Origin: Alphaproteobacteria bacterium
GTDB taxonomy: Bacteria > Pseudomonadota > Alphaproteobacteria > Micavibrionales > Micavibrionaceae
DNA: 17,087 nucleotides
NCBI GenBank assembly: GCA_020442505.1
Contig: JAGRJZ010000017.1
Span: 1-17,087, forward strand
Reading direction: 5' to 3'
Notes under the pieces: generated by a model
Seen by the model: the letters and a program-made list of their open reading frames with translations, nothing else
What the model was told of the DNA's origin: nothing
The model's database searches: none
Shown: piece by piece, positions 6,796 through 13,698 of the stretch
How positions within the stretch are numbered: the first letter of the stretch is position 1
Layout of the letters: the number at the start of each line of letters is the position of its first letter
Program-made: the position numbers and the translations under genes

Positions 6796-7926
6796 CTATT
6801 TTCCGCCCAGGAAGAGTTTCATCTTCACGATGGTCCGGGCAAAAAAGCCAAGCGGCTTGACGTCCGCAGTCGCCAGGAGCGGAATCTCGGTGACTCCTAC
6901 CCGGGGGATGTCCACGCGCAGGGTGCCGATCCGGTCCCCTTTTTTGATCGGTGCTGAGAGCGGCCCTTCGTAGCGTGCCTCCACAGCCAGGTCGTTTTTC
7001 ACTGTGACCGGAATCGTGACGGTCAGATCCGCCGCCACGCTCGCGGGAACAGTTTTCGCTGCCCCCATGACAACCGGCGCGTCGATGACTGTATCGCCCG
7101 CTTTGAACAAGGTCACGTTTTCAAAGCCCCTCAGCCCCCATTCGAGCAGGCGGGCGCCTTCTTGGGCGCGGGCCTTTTCGTCCTCCAGCCCGTTTACGAC
7201 CAGGATAACCCGCCGCCCCTCACGGGTCCCCGACGCCATCAGACCATATCCCCCGACCTCCGTGTGCCCGGTTTTAATCCCATCTGCGCCCATATCCCGG
7301 TAAAGCAGGGGGTTCCTGTTTTTTTGCGGGATGTTGTTATAGGTGAACTCCTTCTCGGAAAAATAACGGTAGTCTTCCGGGAAATCATGGATGATGGCTT
7401 TCGAGAGCGTTGCAAGGTCTCGGGCCGTTGAGTAATGCTCCGGATCCGGCCAGCCGCTGGCGTTCATAAAATGGCTGTGCGTCATGCCCAGCTCCGCCGC
7501 CTTTGCGTTCAGGGCATCGGCGAAGGCCTCTTCGGTCCCGGCCAATCCCTCGGCCAGAACGATGGTCGCGTCGTTGCCGGACTGGATCAACACGCCGCGG
7601 ATCAAATCCTCGACCTTGACCCGTTTTCCGACCTCCACGAACATTTTTGAGCCGCCCTTGCGCCAGGCCTTTTCGCTGACCTTCAGAGTCCCGTCAAGCC
7701 CCAGCCGTCCGTCCCGCAGGGCTTCGAAGACCAGATAGATCGTCATGACCTTGCTCATGGAGGAGGTCGGCATGCGTTCGTCGGCGTTTTTTTCGAACAG
7801 GACCTGACCCGTGTCATAGTCAAGCAGGATTACCTGCTTGGCCGCGGTATGGTTGGCTTGAGACGCCCATACCGGCGCAGACAGAAAAAACGTCAAAAAC
7901 AGAAGACACAAGACAAGACGAGTCAT
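6796..7926 (-). CDS. dacA: D-alanyl-D-alanine carboxypeptidase (PBP5/6 type)
   Basis: A periplasmic serine peptidase that trims the terminal D-Ala of peptidoglycan stem peptides. The 376 residues begin with a signal peptide (1-21, ending VWA). The three active-site boxes are all present: SMSK (S56, K59), SGN (116-118) and KTG (218-220). A PBP5-type C-terminal beta domain covers about 275-350, and the last 20 residues (KPLGFFARTIVKMKLFLGGK) form a basic amphipathic helix expected to anchor the enzyme on the outer face of the inner membrane. It heads the dacA-tmk-barrel-holB series. An AGAGGAAG lies about 13 bases upstream of the ATG, a rather long spacing, and is part of the palindrome AGGAAGCTTCCT at 7932-7943. 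Confidence 0.96.
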   Translation of the reverse strand: MTRLVLCLLFLTFFLSAPVWASQANHTAAKQVILLDYDTGQVLFEKNADERMPTSSMSKVMTIYLVFEALRDGRLGLDGTLKVSEKAWRKGGSKMFVEVGKRVKVEDLIRGVLIQSGNDATIVLAEGLAGTEEAFADALNAKAAELGMTHSHFMNASGWPDPEHYSTARDLATLSKAIIHDFPEDYRYFSEKEFTYNNIPQKNRNPLLYRDMGADGIKTGHTEVGGYGLMASGTREGRRVILVVNGLEDEKARAQEGARLLEWGLRGFENVTLFKAGDTVIDAPVVMGAAKTVPASVAADLTVTIPVTVKNDLAVEARYEGPLSAPIKKGDRIGTLRVDIPRVGVTEIPLLATADVKPLGFFARTIVKMKLFLGGK

Positions 7927-7968
7927 CGAACAGGAAGCTTCCTCTTAACATATATGAATGGATCGATC

Positions 7969-7997
7969 GTGACGTTCTCCCTTTTAACAGCTAAAAC
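7969..7997 (+). promoter_or_regulatory. Possible sigma-70 promoter for the ymdB-like gene
   Basis: GTGACG (7969-7974), a 17-base spacer and TAAAAC (7992-7997), each matching four of six consensus bases. It lies in the 128-base divergent gap between dacA and the phosphoesterase, the only room for their promoters. Transcription would start near 8004, giving a leader of about 50 bases. No equally good site for dacA was found. Confidence 0.25.
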
Positions 7998-8035
7998 AGG
8001 GAAAAGAAAGAGAAGGGCTCTACAAAAGGAGAAGA

Positions 8036-8110
8036 ATGCGCTATAAGCTTGATCATGCGTATTCTTTTTATCGGCGACGTGATGGGGCGCAGCGGACGCG
8101 AAGCGCTTGA
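8036..8110 (+). other. Short 24-codon ORF overlapping the start of the ymdB-like gene
   Basis: An ATG at 8036 follows the best Shine-Dalgarno of this region (AAAAGGAG, 8024-8031) at a suitable distance and opens a 24-codon frame ending at 8110. It overlaps the first 18 codons of the phosphoesterase in another frame. The product would be basic and arginine-rich with no family I know. It could be a real upstream ORF tuning ymdB, or simply a chance ATG. No conservation evidence is available here. Confidence 0.2.
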
Positions 8111-8870
8111 GGCTTATCTGCCGGGGCTGCGGCGCCGTTACGACGTCGACGTCGTGATCGTAAACGCCGAAAACGCGGCCCACGGACGGGGGCCTACGGC
8201 CAAGATCTGTAAGGAGCTTTTCTCCCTGGGGGTCGATTGCATCACCGGCGGGGACCATATCTGGGATCAGCGTGAGATCTTGTCCTATATCCACGGTGAG
8301 AAACGTTTACTCCGTCCGTTGAACTTTCCCAAGGATTCTCCTGGCCAGGGGAGCTATCACCACCGCCTGGCCGACGGTCGGACGGTTTTGATTGTCCATG
8401 TCGTAGGGCGTTACGGCATGAAGCCGGTGGACGACCCTTTCGCGGCGGCCGAGGCGCTGTCGCGGGCCAATCCATTAGGCGGAGCGATCCATGCCCTGTT
8501 CGTCGACGCGCATATGGAGATGACGAGCGAAAAAACGGCGTTCGGTCATTTTATGGACGGGAAAGCCTCGGCGGTTTTGGGGTCACACACCCATGTGCCG
8601 ACCGCGGACGCCCGTATCCTGCCGGGGGGAACGGCCTATCAAAGCGACGTGGGAATGACCGGCGATTACGACAGCGTCATCGGATCGAAAAAGGAAGAGC
8701 CCATCCAACGCTTCACGCGTCACATGACGCTGGGGCATTTCGTGCCGGCGGAGGGACCTGGGACTTTGTGCGGCGCCGTCGTTGAGACGGACGACCGAAC
8801 CGGACGAGCCCGTGCGATCGTGCCCGTGCGCGAGGGCGGGGTTTTGTCCGAATCCCTTCCGGCGCTGTAA
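8055..8870 (+). CDS. ymdB: YmdB-family metallophosphoesterase
   Basis: A 271-residue binuclear metallophosphoesterase of the TIGR00282/YmdB family. The Bacillus subtilis member is reported to hydrolyse cyclic nucleotides; the alphaproteobacterial role is not settled. All expected metal-ligand motifs are visible: GDVMGRSGR with D8, NAEN (37-40), GDHIWD with H68, DAHMEMTSEK with H153, and GSHTHVPTAD with H178 and H180. Length is typical and there is no signal peptide, so it is cytoplasmic. I chose the ATG at 8055 because homologues start MRILFIGD; a TTG at 8049 is possible. The nearest Shine-Dalgarno (8024-8031) is too far away (over 20 bases) and suits the ATG of a short overlapping frame at 8036 better. 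It is convergent with the Hpt-like gene, 22 bases away. Confidence 0.92.
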   Translation: MRILFIGDVMGRSGREALEAYLPGLRRRYDVDVVIVNAENAAHGRGPTAKICKELFSLGVDCITGGDHIWDQREILSYIHGEKRLLRPLNFPKDSPGQGSYHHRLADGRTVLIVHVVGRYGMKPVDDPFAAAEALSRANPLGGAIHALFVDAHMEMTSEKTAFGHFMDGKASAVLGSHTHVPTADARILPGGTAYQSDVGMTGDYDSVIGSKKEEPIQRFTRHMTLGHFVPAEGPGTLCGAVVETDDRTGRARAIVPVREGGVLSESLPAL

Positions 8871-8892
8871 GGTCCGGAAGGCCCCCTCGTGT

Positions 8893-9462
8893 CTACTCTT
8901 CGTTGATCGCGTTGCGTTTGAAATAGCGGGTGCAAGCTCCCACGAGCGCGTCGAGCAAGGCCCGCGCATGCGGCGTGTCGGCGTCTTTGACCTGTCCGTG
9001 CAGGACGGCCTGAAGCGTCGTATGGAACGCCATTACGATTTCGAGCGCGTCGGCATCCAGCCGTTCGACGACTTCCAGAAAATGCAAAAGCCGGTCTGCG
9101 ATTTTCGTGATCAGCGGGTAATGAAACATCCCGCCATTGGCCTTGAGCTGCATGCTCGCGTGCAAAAGGGACTGGATGATCTCTTCTTCCTGATGCGCGT
9201 CGATCAGCCCGTCTTCGGCTTTTTGCGCGTAGTTGCGGATACGCTCAAGCTGTATCTCGGCCCAGGGCCGGATATCGACGGCGTTATTTTCGATCAGCTG
9301 CTGGGCCTTGTCGAGGATGTCCGCCGACAAGCCGCCGGCCCCCACTTTTTGCTTGAGCGTATTGGGAGGGTTGTAAAAACGGGCCCTCCGGCGCTGCGGC
9401 TGGTTGTAGTGCATAGCGTTTGGGGTGGGAGGATGGTGGAGGTCTGTGGTCATGGCGGTCAT
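8893..9462 (-). CDS. Hpt-fold protein lacking the phosphoacceptor histidine
   Basis: A 189-residue, mostly helical cytoplasmic protein. The segment PPNTLKQKVG (32-41) and the helix pair around LKANGGMFHYPLITKIADRL (106-125) match a family I recall beside CheY-like regulators in Alphaproteobacteria, where the second segment reads HDMKGQGG-F-GYPL like the active-site helix of an Hpt phosphotransfer domain. Here the histidine position is M104 and the following glycine is A108, so phosphotransfer from this site looks impossible. Residues 1-30 are polar, rich in His, Pro and Arg, and probably disordered. The start is nine bases after the stop of the response regulator, so the two form an operon; M4 at 9453 is an alternative start. 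The Shine-Dalgarno (AGAG) is weak. Role is inferred only: perhaps a docking partner of the receiver. Confidence 0.78.
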   Translation of the reverse strand: MTAMTTDLHHPPTPNAMHYNQPQRRRARFYNPPNTLKQKVGAGGLSADILDKAQQLIENNAVDIRPWAEIQLERIRNYAQKAEDGLIDAHQEEEIIQSLLHASMQLKANGGMFHYPLITKIADRLLHFLEVVERLDADALEIVMAFHTTLQAVLHGQVKDADTPHARALLDALVGACTRYFKRNAINEE

Positions 9463-9471
9463 ATTTTTTCT

Positions 9472-10029
9472 CTAGGCGTCGACAAGGACGATGTCCTCGG
9501 GTGGTAAATTCGCGGGCCGGGCGTAAGGCGGCAGGGGGGCGACGTCGTCGTGGCGGCGCAAGGGGCCGCCATACTCTGTCGTTTTTGTCCGGCGCCGGTC
9601 CGGCCCCAGAAAATCCTCGGACTGGACGAAGGGCCGTGGACGCTCGATAACTTGCGTCACCCGGCTGTAAAGGGTTTTCGCCGTGAAAGGTTTTGCCAGA
9701 TATTCCGTGATTCCGCAATCCCTGGCCTCTTTTACTCGGTTTTCTTCGTTAAATCCGGTCATGAGAATAATCGGAACATAGGGATTTGGGCCGGTCTTGT
9801 CGTTGCGGATTTGTACGGTAAAGGTCAGTCCGTTCATATGCTCCATCATCCAGTCCAAAATGATGATGTCAGGATTTGTTTTCTTGTATTGGTGAAGCCC
9901 CTCTTCCCCGTCATTGGCGACGACGACGGTCCCCACACCGAAGGATTCGAGCAAAGCCTTGGTAATCTCTCTCATCGGGTAGTTGTCCTCGACGATCAAC
10001 GCCGTGACAGTGTTCAATTCATACGCCAT
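9472..10029 (-). CDS. CheY-like single-domain response regulator
   Basis: A 185-residue receiver. Residues 7-130 form the receiver domain with acidic pair E14/D15, phosphoacceptor D59 (in IIILDWM), T91 (LMTG) and K113 (LAKP), so all catalytic positions are intact. A conserved-looking tail RPFVQSEDFLGPDRRR (132-147) follows, then about 38 proline- and acid-rich residues with no DNA-binding or enzymatic domain. Output is therefore probably by protein contact. No histidine kinase is in the window. The ATG at 10029 was chosen because the receiver starts there; an in-frame extension upstream runs into the dnaE promoter region and has no homologous appearance. Only a weak GGAA precedes the ATG. It is cotranscribed with the downstream Hpt-like gene and divergent from dnaE. 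Confidence 0.92.
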   Translation of the reverse strand: MAYELNTVTALIVEDNYPMREITKALLESFGVGTVVVANDGEEGLHQYKKTNPDIIILDWMMEHMNGLTFTVQIRNDKTGPNPYVPIILMTGFNEENRVKEARDCGITEYLAKPFTAKTLYSRVTQVIERPRPFVQSEDFLGPDRRRTKTTEYGGPLRRHDDVAPLPPYARPANLPPEDIVLVDA

Positions 10030-10074
10030 CAAAAAATGTTCCAAAAACAAAAGCCCGCAAAGGTTTTTTCTCCT

Positions 10075-10104
10075 TTGACAGTAAAAAGATATTAGCCATA
10101 TCGT
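10075..10104 (+). promoter_or_regulatory. Probable sigma-70 promoter of dnaE
   Basis: A perfect TTGACA (10075-10080), an 18-base spacer and TATCGT (10099-10104, four of six matches). Transcription would begin near 10111, leaving a leader of about 84 bases before the ATG at 10195. The site is in an AT-rich divergent gap. Its -10 overlaps that of a weaker candidate on the other strand. Confidence 0.4.
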
Positions 10105-10129
10105 AGCAAATAAAAACCCCTTTTTGCAA
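10100..10129 (-). promoter_or_regulatory. Possible promoter of the response-regulator operon
   Basis: On the minus strand TTGCAA (10129-10124), an 18-base spacer and TACGAT (10105-10100), each four of six matches. The -10 shares bases 10100-10104 with the dnaE -10 on the other strand, so the two promoters, if both real, could not be occupied together. Confidence 0.25.
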
Positions 10130-10164
10130 ATATTATGTTTTTTCTTTTGTCTTCCGTTTGCACC

Positions 10165-10192
10165 GGGCCGCCGCCCATGCTTTAAAGGGGCG
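10165..10192 (+). promoter_or_regulatory. Two competing GC hairpins and the dnaE Shine-Dalgarno
   Basis: GGGC (10165-10168) can pair with GCCC (10173-10176) around a CGCC loop. Alternatively CGCCC (10172-10176) can pair with GGGCG (10188-10192), with an 11-base loop, and this second stem buries part of the Shine-Dalgarno AAAGGGG (10184-10190) that lies four bases before the dnaE ATG. The stems share bases and exclude each other. They are short and may be chance in GC-rich DNA. Confidence 0.3.
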
Positions 10193-10194
10193 TT

Positions 10195-13100
10195 ATGCCT
10201 GATTTGTTCTGCGACTCTTTTGTTCACTTGCACGTTCACTCCGCCTATTCCCTTGCGGAGGGAGCGATAACGGTCAAGGATCTGGTTGCTTTGTGCCAAA
10301 AATACGGTATGCCGGCCGTCGCGGTCACGGATACGGGCAATCTTTTCGGCGCGATGGAGTTTGCAACCTATGCCGCGAAAGCCGGTATACAGCCGATTTT
10401 GGGCAGCCAAGTGGCGTTGGGTCCGGAGGGGCGTCCGCTGGTCTTGCTCGTTCAAAATGAGCAGGGATATCGGAATCTATGCAGGCTGGTGAGTGTCTCC
10501 TATTTGGAAACCGAACCGACGGAAAAGCCGCATATAACGTGGGAAGCGCTGGGGGAGAACGCGGCGGGGCTGATTTGTCTGACCGGAGGGGTGGACGGGC
10601 CTGTCGGCACCGCTTTGTGTCATCATCAAACGGAGCAAGCCGAGAGCGCTTTGCTTCGCCTGAAAGACCTGTTCGACGACCGGCTGTATGTGGAGTTACA
10701 GCGCCATGGTCAGCCGGAGGAAGACCGGATCGAAGACATGCTGATCGACCTGGCCTACAGACACGCGATTCCTCTCGTTGCGACGAATGATTGTTATTTC
10801 CCCCAGCAAAAAATGCATGAAGCGCATGACGCGCTTTTGTGTATCGCCGAGGGTCGTTATGTCACGGAACAGGATCGGCGGAAGGTCACGCCCTTGCATG
10901 CGTTTCGATCTTCTTCGGAGATGAGAGGGCTTTTCAAGGATCTCCCTGAAGCACTTGAAAACACGATTTTAATTGCCCGCAGGTGTTCGTATCTTTTGAA
11001 GCCGATCGATCCGCTTTTGCCTCCTTTTGACACGGGCGAGGGACGGGACGAGGTTGAAGAACTCCGCAAACAGGCCCGCGAGGGGCTCGCTTGGCGGCTG
11101 GAGAAATTTGTGTATCCGGCGCACGCCTTGTGCCGCGAGTCTTCGTCCGATCCTCAAGCCGGAGCCGCTCAGGAGGACAGGGAAAAGGAGAGAGCTGATG
11201 AGATTGCTGCTCCTTATTTCGAGCGCCTGGATTATGAACTTGGCATTATCGAGGAAATGGGGTTCCCCGGTTATTTTCTGATTTGTTCGGATTTTATCAA
11301 ATGGGCGAAGGACCATGATATTCCGGTGGGGCCTGGCCGGGGATCCGGCGCGGGTTCTGTAATCGCCTGGGCGCTCCGGATCACGGACCTCGATCCTCTT
11401 GCGTTTGGTCTTCTCTTTGAACGGTTTTTGAACCCGGAACGGGTTTCTATGCCGGATTTTGACGTGGATTTCTGTCAGACGCGGCGGGACGAGGTGATCC
11501 GTTATGTGCAGGGTAAGTACGGCCATGAAAACGTCGCGCAGATTATCACCTTTGGAAAATTACAGGCTCGGGCCGTTGTACGGGACGTCGGCCGGGTGTT
11601 GCAAATGCCGTACGGGCAAGTGGACCGGATCGCGAAAATGATCCCGGCCAATCCGGCCAACCCGATTTCGCTGGAGCAGGCCTTAGAGCAGGAACCTGAT
11701 CTGCAGGAGGCCCGGCTGCGGGACGAGACGACCGACAAGCTGATTACGATCGCCTTGCAGTTGGAGGGACTGTATCGTCACGCTTCGACCCACGCGGCGG
11801 GACTGGTGATCGGCGATCGACCGCTTCATGACCTTCTGGCGCTCTATCGTGACCCGCGATCGGATATGCCTGTGACCCAGTTCAATATGAAGTTCGTGGA
11901 GCAGGCGGGGCTCGTCAAGTTTGATTTTCTTGGCCTGAAGACCATGACGGTCATCAAAAAGGCGCTCGATCTTGTTGAGCAGGTGCGTGGGATCAAGATG
12001 GATCACCTCGACATCCCGTTCGACGACGAAAAAACCTATCGGCTTTTGACCAGCGGTCAAACGGTCGGGGTGTTCCAGCTGGAAAGCGCTGGCATGCGCG
12101 ACGTCCTGCGCAAGATGAAGCCGAACCGTCTGGAGGATATCATCGCTCTGGTGGCGCTCTATCGGCCCGGCCCGATGGACAACATTCCCAAATATATCGC
12201 CATCAAAGAAGGACGGGAACCGCCGGATTACATGCACCCGAAGCTTCAGCCCGTTTTGGAAGAGACATACGGCATCATGATCTATCAGGAACAGGTCATG
12301 CAGGCCGCGCAGATTCTGGCCGGCTACACTCTGGGGGGGGCGGATTTGCTTCGCCGGGCCATGGGGAAGAAAATCCAGGCTGAAATGGATGCCCAGCGCG
12401 ACATGTTCGTCAAAGGCTGTGCCACACACAACGCGATTCCGGCGGAACAGGCCAACGCGATCTTTGATCAGATCGCCAAGTTTGCCGGGTACGGATTCAA
12501 TAAATCCCACGCCGCGGCCTATGCCGTGATCGCCTATTGGACGGGCTGGCTGAAGGCGAATTATCCGGTTGAATTCATGGCCGCGTCGATGACGCTCGAT
12601 CTTGGGAATACCGACAAGCTGGCGATTTTCAAGCAAGAGCTTGACCGGATGGAAACTGTTATTTTACCGCCGGACGTGAACGAATCGTTGCCGGAGTTCA
12701 AAGTCGAAAAGGAAGCTATCCGCTATGCTCTCGGGGCCTTGAAAGGAGTGGGGGAGCATGCGATGGAGGCGCTTGTCGCGGAGCGGGCAAAAAACGGACC
12801 GTACAAGGATCTTCGCGATTTTGCCACGCGCCTCGATTCCGGCACCCTCAACCGCCGTCAGGTCGAGCAATTAGCCGCTGCCGGGGCGTTTGAAACGCTT
12901 AACCCCGTCCGGTCGCAGGTGCATGACTACGCCGATAGCCTCCTGCGTTATGCCGCCAGCCTGAAAGAAGAGCGTGAAAGTGGCCAGAACAGCCTGTTTG
13001 GAGACGCGTCGGACGGTGGCGGGCTTGCCATGCCTCCTTTGCCGCCCGTCCCTGAATGGGAGCCGTTGGAGCGGTTGAAAAAGGAGTTCGACGCGGTTGG

Positions 13101-13689
13101 GTTCTATCTTTCCGCCCATCCGCTCGACACAAAAGCGGGGCAGCTTGAAACGATGGGAATCGTGCCCTTCGCACAGGTGGAGGAACGTCTGGCTCATCGG
13201 TCGAGTGCGATGTTGGACATGGCGGGCGTGCTTTTGAAGAAACAGATCAAGGTCTCCGCCAAGGGCAATAAATTTGCCTTTTTGCAGCTTTCCGATTCGA
13301 CCGGCGTGTATGAAGTTACGCTGTTTTCGGAAACGCTGGATCGCGCGAAACCCTTTCTGGAGGCCGGCGAAGCTCTTTTGGTCAAGGCCATCGCGGAGCA
13401 AAAAGAAGAGCAAATAAGGTTCACGGTTCAGGATGTCCAGCCCCTTGATTCCGCGCTTTCTAGCAAGATAAAAGAAGTTCATATGACCCTTTGTGATCCT
13501 TTTTGCGTCCCTAACGTGAAGGCGCTGTTGGATCAGGCCGGGCCAGGGCGTGCGAAAATCGTTCTGTTCGTCTGTCTGCGCAAGGGATTGCGAGCGGAGG
13601 TGATTCTTCCCGGACGTTGGTCCTTTCCAGCGGAAACCCGCAACGCTTTTCAGCGTATGGCGGGAGTCGAAGAGTTGGGAGAATTCTGA
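10195..13689 (+). CDS. dnaE: DNA polymerase III, alpha subunit (replicative polymerase)
   Basis: The catalytic C-family subunit of the replicase. Length (1164 residues) matches E. coli DnaE. Domains in order: PHP (about 1-290, starting FVHLHVHSAYSLAEGA), palm with PGRGSGAG (380-387) and the catalytic aspartates D421 and D423 in PDFDVDF, with the third at D577 in KFDFLGLKT, fingers (about 600-830), helix-hairpin-helix GVGEHA (851-856), the beta-clamp motif QNSLF (931-935) and an OB fold (about 1005-1080), then a short tau-binding-type tail. The PHP site keeps the first HxH (H13, H15) but replaces later metal ligands (TDTGN in place of TDHGN, Q for E), so proofreading probably relies on a separate epsilon subunit. 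No intein interrupts the motifs. The ATG follows AAAGGGG by four bases. Confidence 0.98.
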   Translation: MPDLFCDSFVHLHVHSAYSLAEGAITVKDLVALCQKYGMPAVAVTDTGNLFGAMEFATYAAKAGIQPILGSQVALGPEGRPLVLLVQNEQGYRNLCRLVSVSYLETEPTEKPHITWEALGENAAGLICLTGGVDGPVGTALCHHQTEQAESALLRLKDLFDDRLYVELQRHGQPEEDRIEDMLIDLAYRHAIPLVATNDCYFPQQKMHEAHDALLCIAEGRYVTEQDRRKVTPLHAFRSSSEMRGLFKDLPEALENTILIARRCSYLLKPIDPLLPPFDTGEGRDEVEELRKQAREGLAWRLEKFVYPAHALCRESSSDPQAGAAQEDREKERADEIAAPYFERLDYELGIIEEMGFPGYFLICSDFIKWAKDHDIPVGPGRGSGAGSVIAWALRITDLDPLAFGLLFERFLNPERVSMPDFDVDFCQTRRDEVIRYVQGKYGHENVAQIITFGKLQARAVVRDVGRVLQMPYGQVDRIAKMIPANPANPISLEQALEQEPDLQEARLRDETTDKLITIALQLEGLYRHASTHAAGLVIGDRPLHDLLALYRDPRSDMPVTQFNMKFVEQAGLVKFDFLGLKTMTVIKKALDLVEQVRGIKMDHLDIPFDDEKTYRLLTSGQTVGVFQLESAGMRDVLRKMKPNRLEDIIALVALYRPGPMDNIPKYIAIKEGREPPDYMHPKLQPVLEETYGIMIYQEQVMQAAQILAGYTLGGADLLRRAMGKKIQAEMDAQRDMFVKGCATHNAIPAEQANAIFDQIAKFAGYGFNKSHAAAYAVIAYWTGWLKANYPVEFMAASMTLDLGNTDKLAIFKQELDRMETVILPPDVNESLPEFKVEKEAIRYALGALKGVGEHAMEALVAERAKNGPYKDLRDFATRLDSGTLNRRQVEQLAAAGAFETLNPVRSQVHDYADSLLRYAASLKEERESGQNSLFGDASDGGGLAMPPLPPVPEWEPLERLKKEFDAVGFYLSAHPLDTKAGQLETMGIVPFAQVEERLAHRSSAMLDMAGVLLKKQIKVSAKGNKFAFLQLSDSTGVYEVTLFSETLDRAKPFLEAGEALLVKAIAEQKEEQIRFTVQDVQPLDSALSSKIKEVHMTLCDPFCVPNVKALLDQAGPGRAKIVLFVCLRKGLRAEVILPGRWSFPAETRNAFQRMAGVEELGEF

Positions 13690-13698
13690 TAGTCTTGG

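Noticed and set aside
7923..8294. Minus-strand open frame of 123 codons across the dacA-ymdB gap
   Set aside because: It is antisense to the conserved metal-binding start of the phosphoesterase, and its translation resembles no family.
10030..10455. 142-residue N-terminal extension of the response regulator
   Set aside because: It runs through the divergent promoter gap into dnaE codons, and the receiver domain begins naturally at 10029.
11329..11925. Possible intein at the dnaE catalytic motifs
   Set aside because: The PGRGSGAG, PDFDVDF and KFDFLGL motifs are continuous at normal spacing, so no intein is present.
11683..12636. Long minus-strand open frame (317 codons) inside dnaE
   Set aside because: It is antisense to the conserved polymerase core; the composition is that of a shadow frame and there is no ribosome-binding site or promoter.
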